DNA from: Dioscorea cayenensis subsp. rotundata
Lineage: Eukaryota; Streptophyta; Magnoliopsida; Dioscoreales; Dioscoreaceae
Assembly: GCF_009730915.1 (NCBI RefSeq)
Contig: NC_052483.1
Coordinates: 1,922,001 to 1,986,000 of the forward strand
DNA length: 64,000 nucleotides
Reading direction: 5' to 3'
The number at the start of each line of letters is the position of its first letter. Position 1 is the first letter of the stretch. Below are positions 17,001 through 26,858 of the stretch, one piece after another. The translations under genes were made by a program, and so were the position numbers. The notes under the pieces are model-generated. The model saw only the letters and a program-made list of their open reading frames with translations, did not search any database and was not told the origin of the DNA.

Positions 17001-18241
17001 ACTCCCTGAATCAGTTTTACTTCACCTCCAGAACAATGAATTGCAACTGATCCTTTGCCACATACATCCATTTCTTGATCATCACCTAACCTGACCTTCT
17101 GAGAGATTTGTTCATCTAATTCATGAAACAATTTCTTATTGCCTGTCATATGACTTGAACTACCGCTGTCTAAGAACCAAATAGATGAATTCTTTATGTC
17201 TTCTTCTTCATGCACCATGAACAAATTTCCATAACCACTAACACCTTGATCATTAGTTGAACTAGAACCCCTTTCAAAATTCCTATTTTGTTACCAGCAA
17301 TGAGACTGTGTATGCCCAAATTTCTGACATTTAAAACATTGAACATTTTACAATCCACCTCTATTACCTCTTGGGCCATTGAAAAACCTTTGTTCTCCCC
17401 TTTGTCTTCCTCCAGATTGTCTTTGACCACCTCTACCTGACTGCCACGAATTAAAATCAGATTCATATTGTTGCCTTTGACCATCACCAGTACCTTCTCT
17501 TGAATAATTCACACCTCTTCCTCTTCCTCTAACATACCTGCCTCTTCCGCTCATAGGATATCTGCCTTCACTTCCTTCACCTCTCATCACAAAAGCTTTA
17601 TCCTCATGTTTATCAGAAAGTTGATTAAACCTTGCCTCATGAGCTTGCAAGGAACCACTCAACTCATTTAATGTGAGTGTAGAGATATCTCTAGCTTCTT
17701 CAATAGAAGTTACAACATGTACAAATCTTGAGGACAAACTCCTCATCACTTTAGACACCACATCTTCATCTGCAAGCTCAAACCCCAGACCTTTGATCTG
17801 ATTTACAATGACAAGTACTCTAGCAATATATTGTTGGATAGTCTCTTCTTCTTTCATTTGCAACAATTCAAATTTTTGTCTTAAGGTTTGTCTCCTCACG
17901 AAAACCATCCTTGTAGAACCATGATACTCCGTTTGTAAATGATCCCAGGGCTTCCTTTGTTGTAGTAAACCTCACAATTGCATCTAAAAATATTATCATC
18001 AATAGCTTGTCGAAGTAAAAAAACAATGCCTTAGCATCTTCCATCGGCTCTCAATCACCTTAGCTTTTGAATCCTTGTCTTCTTTGTCTTCTTTCACCAC
18101 TCCCTCTTCTATCACCTTCCAAAGCTTCTGAGAACGAAAAAATGTTTTCATTCTCACAATCCAACGGTCATATCCCTCTCCTTTAAACATAGGAACAGTA
18201 GAATGAGAAATCTCTGTAGTGGTTGAAGAACTTGCAGCCAT
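14079..18241 (-). pseudogene. copia-1 gag-pol reading frame with several breaks
   Basis: Gag starts at 18241 and covers the GEGYDRWIVRMKTFF region. A frame change near 18000 is followed by gag to 17348. A CX2CX4HX4C zinc knuckle (CFKCQKFGHTQSHC, about 17290-17330) is bracketed by two in-frame TAA codons. The aspartic protease (FLDSGSSSHMTG) runs to 16922, where the frame shifts again. The integrase (16893-15628) has the HKRYGH...CEDC zinc motif and the HADVCGP, RTDRGGEF and NGIVERK acidic triad. Reverse transcriptase covers 15576-15241 and, after another frameshift at about 15300, the frame with YVDD. RNase H has LSTTEAEY and NPVHHGRTKHVDVKFHF and ends at 14079. The domain order gag-PR-INT-RT-RH is that of Ty1/copia. 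At least three frameshifts and two stops mean it cannot make its own proteins as read. Confidence 0.93.
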
Positions 18242-18463
18242 CTTTCTCTGTTTTGACTAACCAACACCCCAAATCTGCACTTGCAAACTTAGAACCTCTT
18301 AAAACACAAACCTCTTCACTCACAACAGCACCTACAAACCACTTCTGCACACTTCTCACAACACTTCAAAGCAACACACAAACACCTTATGCTTCACAAC
18401 ACCTCACAAACACTTCACAGCATAACAGAGATGACAAGAAACATCAAAAACAGCCACCTCGGA

Positions 18464-18475
18464 GCTCTGATACCA
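18464..18475 (-). other. Primer-binding site of copia-1 (tRNA-iMet)
   Basis: Read on the minus strand this is TGGTATCAGAGC, the standard plant copia site complementary to the 3' end of initiator methionine tRNA. It lies three bases inside the 5' LTR boundary. Confidence 0.93.
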
Positions 18476-18478
18476 CTT

Positions 18479-18929
18479 TGTTCACATTCAAACAAACAAC
18501 ATACTCAAAATAAAACAAAGCCTTGTTTTCTATCTTCTCCCAAGCAAGCATCAGTTCAGAGAATTCCAATCAAAAACAGATAAACATCACACACACACCC
18601 TATTTTCTAACATTATCCTAAGTTTAAAATAAGTACTTCATAACTCCTTGTCAGTCTCACAGAGAAAGCACAACTTGACCACTTGCTTGCCTTGAACTAA
18701 ATCCACTCATCTTGATGCTTTTAATCTCCATCATTGATAACCTTTCTCTCCTGGATCACAACAAACTTACCCAACATCAAATATACACAAATTACACTTA
18801 TACCCTCTATTACAACACTCACACTCAAACAACCTCAAACACACAAATCAAAAACATTTAAACATTAACTCAGGCATGCCTGCAGAACCATTAAGCTTCT
18901 CTCCTTTACTCTTCAATCAGATTCCAACA
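18479..18929 (-). repeat. 5' LTR of copia-1
   Basis: 451 bp with the same ends as the left LTR. On the transcribed strand it runs TGTTGGAATC to GAATGTGAACA. It would contain the promoter and polyadenylation signals of the element. It has three substitutions relative to the left copy. Confidence 0.97.
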
Positions 18930-19995
18930 GTTAACAACATAAGACTCTATGGAGAGCAAGTAGCTAATCAAACAATTGTCGCGAAGGTCCTTAGAAGTCT
19001 CACAACATGGTTTGATCACGTGGTGGCTGTGATAGAAGAGTCAAAAGACTTAACCATCTTCACTTTAGATGAGTTAAGTGGATCACTTCAGGCTCATGAA
19101 ACAAGAATCAACAGAGCTTCAAAGAAAAGTGATGAAACGGCTCTCTAGGTTGAAGAAGAAGCATTACATATGAGAGGAGGTGACAGAAGAGCCAATAGAG
19201 GCCGAGGCAAAAGCAATTTCAAAGGAAGATGGAGATCAAGAGGTCGCGACAATTTAGACTCAAGGCAACAATAACAATATCATGATCACAAGAATTTTAA
19301 AAAAGGGATTCAATGCCACAACTGCAAGAAGCATGGGAACATGAAAGCCGAATGTTGGTTCAAAGAGAAGACGGTGAATCTTGCTGAAGAACAAGAGGTG
19401 AGCAACCTCTTTTTGACCCAGTATGAAGCACATCAAGGTGAAGAGTGTGTGTGGCTCGTCGACAATGGGTGCTTCAATCACATGACTGGCATGAGGGAGC
19501 TGTTCCAAGAGCTAAACGAGTATTTCAAGATGAAGGTGAGGCTAGGTGATAACAAAGAGATTCAAGTGATGGGAAGAGGCACAGTGGCAATTCTACCCAA
19601 GCAAGGTAATCTTGAGCTACTTCATAATGTCCAATTTGCACCTAATTTGGCTCATAACTTGCTTAGCGTCGGGCAGATTTTAGACTCGGGGTATTCTAAT
19701 TTGTTTGACAAAGAATTATGCTACATAAAAGATAGAGAGAGTAGTGGGTAATGTATAGCATCTATTACTATGACAAGGAACTATATGTTCCCTTTTGAAG
19801 TGTCTAGTATAACCAGTATGGGATTGGTTGTTGGTTAAAGCAAAGTTTCCTCAACTTGGCACCTTCGATATGGTCATCTAAACATTAAGGGGTTGAAATC
19901 ATCGAGCCAAAACAAAATGGTGAAAGAACTTCCTAACATTGAAGAGATTTCCTTCTGTGAAAGTTGCACATATGGCAAGCAAGCAAGGTTAAAAT
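18930..19995 (+). mobile_element. Right part of copia-3: gag C-terminus, protease, start of integrase (degenerate, truncated)
   Basis: The gag frame from before 13640 continues here (NNIRLYGEQVANQT, then LSGSLQAHE). A stop follows SDETAL (about 19148). Next come an arginine/glycine-rich stretch and a second stop. The zinc-knuckle region reads CHNCKKHGNMKAEC, where the knuckle histidine position holds asparagine. Protease follows (WLVDNGCFNHMTG, then LAHNLLSVGQILDSGY) and ends in a stop at about 19750. An integrase zinc-finger fragment (LRYGHLNIKGL...ESCTYGKQ) runs to about 19995. There P450-flank DNA resumes (CTTTTAAGTGCATGACAATG, compare about 26260). The rest of pol and the right LTR are gone. 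Confidence 0.88.
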
Positions 19996-20852
19996 TGTTT
20001 CTTTTAAGTGCATGACAATGATAACGTACTAACATAGCCACTGGTTCATGCAGTAATTGGTTGCTTTATTTTTCTCCCAGCACAAAGGATAATTAAAAGG
20101 TTAAAATCATATATGGTTACACCGATAACTTCTTGAATTCCTTGATTGTGATGATAACCTTTGTTTCATAATTATATTTAAAAATTTTAGTTTCTTAGAA
20201 AGCAATTATTTAGCCATCTGGGCATCCCTAGTATTTATATTAAATAAGTCCATCTATTTATTAACTGTTAAAATGAAAACCTCAATATTATTATTTACTA
20301 GTCATATTTTAAATAAAAACGCTAAAAGAACAAGTCACATTAGAGATCGTACACATTTGTGATCTCATTAGCTATGAATTAAAATTTGAATATCTTTTTT
20401 TTTATATAAACACAATTATACTATGCATGTAAAAAATTTAATAGCAATCGATGAAGGTATAGATGCCTGCAATTATACTATGCATGTAAAAAATTTAATA
20501 GTAATCGATGAAAGTATAGTTGCCTGCAATTATACTATGCATGTAAAAAATTTAATAGCAATCGATGAAGGTATAGTTGGCTGCATGGGAAATGGAATAC
20601 ATAACAATGATGATAAACAACAGTAATTTTAAGGAATGTTCGCCTAATTTTTATAAATTTATAATTTTTAACCCTAATAAAGTATAAATGGTTAAGATTT
20701 TCATGGGACATAAATCAATCTAGAAAGAAAGCTTGCCTAGATAAAAAAAAAATCAACCCCCTTGTGACCTTGTCTTCATTCAAGAATTATTGGGGTAACT
20801 ATTGAAAGTGGCAGAACTATTCTAAGATGATGGGATGGTCAAAGAATAATTT
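19996..20852. other. P450 upstream-flank DNA (copy belonging to CYP81 copy 1)
   Basis: This stretch resembles DNA upstream of CYP81 copies 2 (about 26255-27430) and 3 (about 47815-48020), including the GTAACTATTGAAAGTGG and GATGGGATGGTCAAAG themes. It holds the 57-bp tandem repeat described separately. It is the left half of the LINE insertion target. No gene was seen. Confidence 0.6.
20413..20583. repeat. 57-bp tandem repeat, three copies
   Basis: Copies begin at 20413, 20470 and 20527 with CAATTATACTATGCATGTAA and differ by only a few substitutions. They are in frame and give a 67-codon open frame, but that frame is a by-product of the repeat (57 is divisible by three) and has no known protein features. 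Confidence 0.95.
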
Positions 20853-22753
20853 TTTTTTTTTTGAATAAGGTGGATAAACCACTAATTTATTAAAAAAAGA
20901 AATACAGGGAAGTACAAGGTACAAAAGTAGCAGCGAGAAAAAAAGCTAGAAAGATATAAAACTGTAAACCTCACCAGAGATGAGGAGAACAGAGAGCAGA
21001 GGAATCATGAAAAACACACAATAAAAGGGAAAAATCTGGAGCCGGCGAAGTCAATCATCTGAAGACATAGGCCTGTCCAGAAACGGATGTAACAGATTAC
21101 TCCTGGTTTGGGCTGGGCGCCAGCTCGCTGGAGAAGTCGGTGGATCTGGAGCTCAGGAAGCTTAAGGAGCGCTTGATCTTCTGAATGTCCTCTGAAGCTT
21201 CCTGCAGATGAGATTCCGAGTCATTACCAACTGTCTTGATTAAGCAGGCACGGAAAGTGGGTAGAATGGCGTTGATTCCTGCCCAGAAGAATGATTTATT
21301 TCTTGGTGGTTGTGAATACAAGATACTGGGAGAATCACAATTGAAATAGTTGGCTCTGATGATGTTGGACCAGCAAGAATTCGGTGTGGTGATGAATTTC
21401 CACCACCATTTTCCAAGTAAGGCTTTGTTGAATTCATGTAAATCAAGAATACCCCAGCCACCCATACTACGGGGTCGACAGATCCTTTTCCATGCAATTA
21501 ATCTAATTCCTTTCGAGCCAAGATCAGGCCCTTTCCATAAGAAATCTCTCCTGATTTTGTCAATTTCATGAATGACCCAGGCTGGAAGTTTGAAAACTGA
21601 CATCCAGTAAACTGAAATAGAAGATAACACGGAGTTAATTAGAGTTAACCTTCCACCTAATGAAAGATAGATTGCTTTCCAGGGTCTGAGTCTGATACGA
21701 ACAGAATCAATCAACTTAGACCAGTCAGTTCTTCTGGGTCGTCTACCAGAAAAGGGGATACCCAGATAAGTAATGGGGAGGCAATCTCTGTTGCAATTGA
21801 GAATTCTCGCAGAGGAGGAGAGCGGTTGGAAGCCAAAATTGGTGGAATATAGGCACCTTTTAGAGAAATTGATTGAAATACCAGAGCAGCCTTCAAATAG
21901 ATAAAGAATTAATTTAATGATTTTAAGATCTTCGTGCCCCCCTGCCGAGAAAATGATAAGATCATCAGCATATTGTAGATGACAGATGCTGTTTGATTGA
22001 TCAAGTTGAACTTCAATCAAAACCTTGGAATTAATAGCATGGTAAAACATTGCGCTTAGAGTATCAGCTGCTAAAGCAAATAGAAGGGGTGACAAAGGAT
22101 CGCCCTGCCTCAATCCTCTTTTGCAGCGGATATAACCCCGTGCAGATCCATTAATGAGGATCTGAGTTTTAGCAGATTTGAGAATTGTGTGTACCCAAGA
22201 GATCCAGCGGTTACCAAAGCCTCTAGCTTCGAGAATCTCAAGAAGAAAATTCCAGTCTAAGGAGTCAAAGGCTTTAGCAAAATCCACTTTAAAAGCAAAG
22301 CCAAGGACTCCTTTTTTGGAGATTAAAAATCACTTCCTGGGCAGCTATGATATTATCTGCAATGCATCTACCCTTAATGAATCCAGATTGAGAATTATCC
22401 ACTAAGAGATCAATCTTATGATTCAACCTAGTGGCGAGAATCTTGGAAATGATTTTGCAAGTAGAGTTGATAAGACTGATGGGTCTGTAATCAGTGACCT
22501 CAGTTGGAGTATTTGTTTTGGCAATAAGCGCGATGTGAACCCAGTTGACTCTTTCAAAATTAATAGTGCCATCATAAAAATCGCTACAGAATTTAAATAA
22601 ATCATCCTGAATAAGGCTCCAGTGTTTTTGAAAAAAGAATATTGGAAAACCATCTGGACCTGGTGCCTTATCAGCGTTAAGCTCAAATACTGCTTGTTTA
22701 ATTTCAACATGAGTAAAAGGAAGTTCCAGCATAGATAGATCAACTCTATCCTT
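20853..22753 (-). mobile_element. 5'-truncated LINE (L1-like), about 1.9 kb, TSD GAATAATTT
   Basis: The minus strand encodes the reverse transcriptase of a non-LTR element: NADKAPGPDGFP and DYRPISLINSTCKI (22783-22289 frame), then after a one-base frame change DFAKAFDSLDW, RGLRQGDPLSPLLF and QYADDLIIF (22287-21097). A C-terminal KGIRLIAWKRICRP...GGWGILDL region follows. The 3' tail is poly(A), read as T at 20851-20862, preceded by AATAAATTA and a short hairpin. GAATAATTT flanks both sides (20844-20852 and 22754-22762). The endonuclease domain and ORF1 are missing by 5' truncation. Confidence 0.93.
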
Positions 22754-22762
22754 GAATAATTT

Positions 22763-24140
22763 ATTATAATCAATTATAAACATTAATTTATAATTTTAGA
22801 GAATAATATAAAAAAATTAAAATAAATATAATAGTTTTATTTATCTCATACAAATATTAATATAATTATCTTTACTTATTATGTCATTAGAGTTAACCAA
22901 TATTCAAAAACATACATGTTAACTTATGTCTTTGTGTTTTATGTGATGTGATGTGATCCTTTTGACCTGACTATTAGGGGCCCACTTTGTTGAGGCCGGC
23001 ACATCAACATACATACACGTTCGGTGCCCGTTTACAAGGATGTATGCTTTCACACCAAGGAGCATATCTCAAATTCGGCTGATTAAGAAAATATTAATTA
23101 ATTTGGTTTATTTTTAAAATTTTTCTTAATTTTAAATTTAAAAAGATAACAGTATAAAATGGATAATATATAAGATTTCCAAGCCATAACAAATGAGAAG
23201 CTATACGACTCAGTTCTAGCATAATTACTCTTATATAACTCGCTCTTTGGGGTACTTGAACATTTCCCAACTGTTCTGGCTAGTTTTAGGAACCTCTAAC
23301 CTAGTGCAGTGAATTATTATTTAAACAGTAAATAGACAAACTTAGAATTGAATCTTTAGACTAATAGTATTATTGTACTATTATATAAATATTGTAAAAT
23401 TACGGTAACAAAACTATTCATTCATTGTTCATTAGATCCTCTGTAAAAGGATATGTCGTTTCTCTCCTTCTAAAATTACATAACAGGAGAAATTTATTAA
23501 TTTGTTTGATTCCCAAAAATATTTTAGATGTGCACGTGATAGGACTTTAATCACCCATGTAATGTCCGATTTAATTAATAAATCCCTAGAGGGTCAATTA
23601 AGGTACTATAATTAGTGCATAACCGTACATGTTTGTTCCAGGGCCGCGCTTACCACCTTTGTCCAAAAAAAAAAAAAACTTCTTCTAGGAGTATGAAAAA
23701 ATAGATGAGAAATTATATTGGATAATGTCAACTATTGGATAGCCCAATGATATAACACAAAAGTACAAGAGGGATGGCAAGGATTCAAAACCTTCCTCCT
23801 AACAATACTATTCATGCAATATACACCCATGGTCCAATACTTTTTTTGTAAGCCACCGTAACTAATGCACTTACGTATCTGTTTATCTTTTGACAATCTT
23901 TTAAATGGAGACGCTTGTCACCTATCAATAAATTTAAAAATAATAATAATATTGGATAGTTGTCCAATTAAACATATTCCCAAATATATATTGAATTTAA
24001 CAGCATCTTTCAACAATAGTATATATAATATGCCCAATTTTTTATAAGTATTTTACAATCTGAAATTTTACAACTCATTATACAACACACATGACTTATT
24101 CTCATTTTAGTAGCACATATATGGAAACAACATAAGAAAA
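22763..24140. other. P450 flank, intergenic; no gene
   Basis: The left part continues the LINE target (ATTATAATCAATTATAAACA, compare 48010-48030). The right part is the 3' flank of CYP81 copy 2 and shares AATTTTACAACTCAT with the 3' flanks at 10.4, 45.9 and 51.6 kb. Short AT-rich runs only; no coding sequence or transposon end recognised. Confidence 0.5.
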
Positions 24141-25815
24141 TCAAAGCTGATTGAGAAGAGCAGTCAATGATTCCCTTGGCTTAAACATGGCTTCCAAAGG
24201 TTTAGCCTTGGGGATGCTCGCCCCAATTCCTTCACTCATATCAACCTCTTCTTCTCCAACTCTCTCCCATTCAAAACATTGCACCAAAGTCCCCACCACC
24301 AACGGCACCACCTTCATCACCAGTCCTTCACCGGGACACCTTCGCCGTCCCATCCCAAACGGCATCATCTTCGACCCTTCTTTGATACCTTGCTCATCAG
24401 TACTCTTCTGATCACTAGAATTTGTTTTAAGAAACCTCTCAGGCTTGAACTTATCTGGCTCCTCCCACAACTCTGGGTCTCTATGTATCTTCCAAACATT
24501 CACTAGTATCATTGTTCCACTGGGAACATTAAACCCACCCACAGTGCAATCTTGAGATGATTCATGCGGAAACAGAAATGGCGAAGCTGGATACAGTCTC
24601 ATTGACTCTTTTATCACAGCATGCAAGTATGGAAGCTTTGGGAAATCAGCTTCTTGTAACAATGAACCTTGACTCACATTTGCATCAATCTCAGCTCTCA
24701 GTTTTTCCAGTGTTTGAGGATTGTTTAGCAAAAGAGACATGGTCCATTCCATTGTTGCTGCTGATGTGTCCGTCCCCGCCACCAGCATTAACTGCATCCA
24801 TATTTAATAATTATCACAATAAGCAATAATTAATAATAATTGTTTTAATATATAAATATATATATATATATACTTCAATGAAGCCCTTGATCACGTCATC
24901 GTCATACTGCTCCGGGTCACTTTCTTGCATGGAGAGGAGGAGGTCAATGACCGTTGATCTTCCCGCCGGTGAGCTATCCACGTCTTGGGATCTGGATTCT
25001 TTCATCTTGTGCTCGTCAATGAGGCCCTGAAACAACTTATTCTTTCTCCTACTCAATCTCTTCAACCTCCTCTCATGGCCTCCAATGTCAAACCATCTCA
25101 CCACCGGAAGAAAGTCAGCGGCGTTGGACGCTCCGGAGAGGACGAACGTCTCCCTGGCGAGCTCCCTGAACTCCTTTCCGGCCTCCGACGAGCTCTCTTC
25201 AGTGTCTCCGTAGTACCTCTTGTTAGCTAACATCCTCATGATGATGTTGTACGTGAGGCCAAAGAACTTGGTTTTGAGCTCGGTGAAGTGGAAGCCAGGG
25301 CCGGAGTAGTCATGGAGGAGGGTTTTGACGAGGGAGAAGACCTCATCGGAGCGGAGGTGTGAGGAGGAGAGGACCCGGTGAGTGGAGAGAACTTCGAGAG
25401 TGGTGATCCGGCGGAGGTTACGCCAGTGAGGGCCGTAGGAGGCCCAGACTAGTATGCGGTAGTTGTAGCCGAGGTATTTGCCGGCGAGGAAACGGGGACG
25501 GTTGGCGAAGGTGACGTCGTTGACGGTGAAGCACTCATCGGCGCCGGAGGAGGAGGAGATGAGGAGAACAGGGCGGGAACCGAAGCGGAGGAGAAGTATG
25601 GGGCCATGGAGGTCTGAGAGATGAGCTAGTGCTCTGTGGATGGGATGGTTGAGAAGATGAAGGTGTCCAATGAGAGGGAGACCAGGAACACTTGGTGGAT
25701 TAGGGTTAGGGTTAGGTTTTCTCTTGTTATTATTATGGAGTTTGATGAGGATGAGTAGAGAAGAAAGGAGAAGGATGAAAGAGAGAGTGGTTATGGAGAA
25801 GAAGAGGTCTTCCAT
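24141..25815 (-). CDS. CYP81-family cytochrome P450 (cluster copy 2), intact
   Basis: Two exons: 24874-25815 (314 codons, ATTGAA|GTATAT) and 24141-24791 (acceptor GATGCAG, 216 codons plus TGA), 530 residues. Visible parts are an N-terminal membrane anchor (LSFILLLSSLLILI), a proline-rich hinge extended by PNPNPNPP, the I-helix AGTDTS (319-324), ExxR as KESMR (E376, R379), PERF (431-434) and the heme loop FGMGRRRCPGEG (F459, ligand C466). The phase-0 intron just before the I-helix and the EEVDMSEG tail are typical of CYP81. Family members are ER-bound monooxygenases that, with P450 reductase, hydroxylate flavonoids, lignans, indole glucosinolates or herbicides; the substrate here cannot be read from sequence. 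A TATA-like CCATAAAAC lies about 60 bases upstream. It is the only CYP81 copy in the cluster without a break. Confidence 0.95.
24792..24873 (-). other. Intron of CYP81 copy 2
   Basis: 82 bp, GTATATATA donor and GGATGCAG acceptor. The donor side is a TA microsatellite (about 24851-24872). The same intron in copies 3 and 4 carries a long AAT run and a TA run respectively, so its length varies between paralogues. Confidence 0.9.
25700..25716 (-). repeat. Telomere-like CCCTAA repeat in the P450 coding sequence (about 3 units)
   Basis: On the minus strand the repeat CCTAACCCTAACCCTAA encodes the Pro-Asn dipeptides just before the P450 hinge. Copies 3 and 4 have five and two units at the same codons. 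Confidence 0.9.
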
Positions 25816-25901
25816 GGTTTGATGGTAAGCTTTGTCTCAAGCTTTTGTTCAAATGAGTGTTGAGTTTGGGGTTTTATGGACGTTTATAACTCTATTATTA
25901 C

Positions 25902-25933
<32 letters not shown>

Positions 25934-26583
25934 GCTTCAATCATCTGAGAGAACGTTCGTAGAATTGAATTCTAACGGTTGATTATGATTTCAGAAATAG
26001 TATTACCGTGCTTATCAATAATGCACAGTGAAATCCTATTTCTACTAGAACTACATGAGAAATTTATAAACCAAATTATAATTTATCAACCTAGTTAATT
26101 CATCATTAGGTCTCACTGTAGCACACTAATTGATATTGTGCTCAACTGCGGAAGTTGCTACGAACATCCGCAGTTGATGTTTTGCCTATTATTATTATTT
26201 GTACTAATTTATGATATTATGTTTTGATGTCTTTTAAATGTTAAAGTCAAGAGAAGCTTCTTTTTAGAGTGCATGACAATGATAAGACCACCACCCTTTA
26301 CTTTCGTGGAGTAAATGATTATCTTATTTTACAAGTCAACCCAAATGTCAGTGGTTTAAAGTCCACCTGTGGTTTGTTTTCATTTTGCCTTCAAAATGAT
26401 AATGATAAACACTTGCAATTCCGTGACTATTGATAACTTCTTTTTATAATTATTTTTTCGAATTTTAATTTATTATAAAGGAATTCCATGTCAACCTCCA
26501 CTTAATTAACCAATTCAAACTTAATTTTTTTTTAGATGTTGATTTCAGAAAAACAAAAACAATGTCAAACCCCAAAATTTATA
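25816..26583. other. Promoter side of CYP81 copy 2
   Basis: Directly upstream is a short conserved leader shared with copies 3 and 4 (AAGCTTTTGTT/AAGCTTTGTC themes) with CCATAAAAC at about 25873-25881. An ATT microsatellite follows (about 25893-25932). The DNA beyond resembles the flank at 20.0-20.3 kb. No gene seen. Confidence 0.5.
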
Positions 26584-26856
26584 CTCTCTCCATTTTTTTT
26601 TTATCTATCACAAATCCATATTTTTTTTATTTATTATTTTATAATATCAAGAAGTATTTATTATTATTTTTTTAAAATTACTCTTAACACTCTATTCAAT
26701 TATCTTGTTGAAATTAAATATAAGAGATGTGAATGTATAAATTAGAGATAATTTTAAAATGATAACTAATTTTTTATAAAATTTTGTGAAATAATAAATT
26801 TTTTTAGTACATGAGATTCGGTTAACTACGACAAATAAAAAAGAACGAAAAGAGTG
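26584..26856. mobile_element. Stowaway-like MITE, 273 bp
   Basis: The left end CTCTCTCCATTTTTTTTTTA and the right end, read on the other strand as CACTCTTTTCGTTCTTTTTT, resemble Stowaway termini. TA flanks both sides (26582-26583, 26857-26858). The interior is AT-rich with no open frame. The inverted repeats are clearly diverged, so the copy is old. Confidence 0.65.
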
Positions 26857-26858
26857 TA

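Larger units (their letters stand above)
13645..18929 (-). mobile_element. Full-length Ty1/copia retrotransposon (copia-1), 5285 bp, TSD GTTAA
   Basis: The element is bounded by direct LTRs 13645-14095 and 18479-18929 (451 bp each) and by GTTAA at 13640-13644 and 18930-18934. It is transcribed on the minus strand. The primer-binding site TGGTATCAGAGC (18464-18475, complementary to initiator tRNA-Met) directly follows the 5' LTR. A polypurine tract AAGGGGAAGTT lies beside the 3' LTR (14096-14106). The two LTRs differ at three positions only, so the insertion is recent. It lies inside the gag of copia-3, which reads on continuously once the insertion and one TSD copy are removed. Confidence 0.97.

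Noticed and set aside
18223..18583. Plus-strand frames across 18223-18583
   Set aside because: They are antisense to the start of copia-1 gag, its primer-binding site and 5' LTR.
20423..20626. 67-codon frame with repeated peptide as a small gene
   Set aside because: It is wholly explained by the 57-bp tandem repeat and has no paralogue in the sister flanks.
25700..25716. TTAGGG runs as evidence of a nearby telomere or healed chromosome end
   Set aside because: Only two to five units, in coding position, in three paralogues. They encode Pro-Asn in frame and lie in the middle of gene-bearing DNA.
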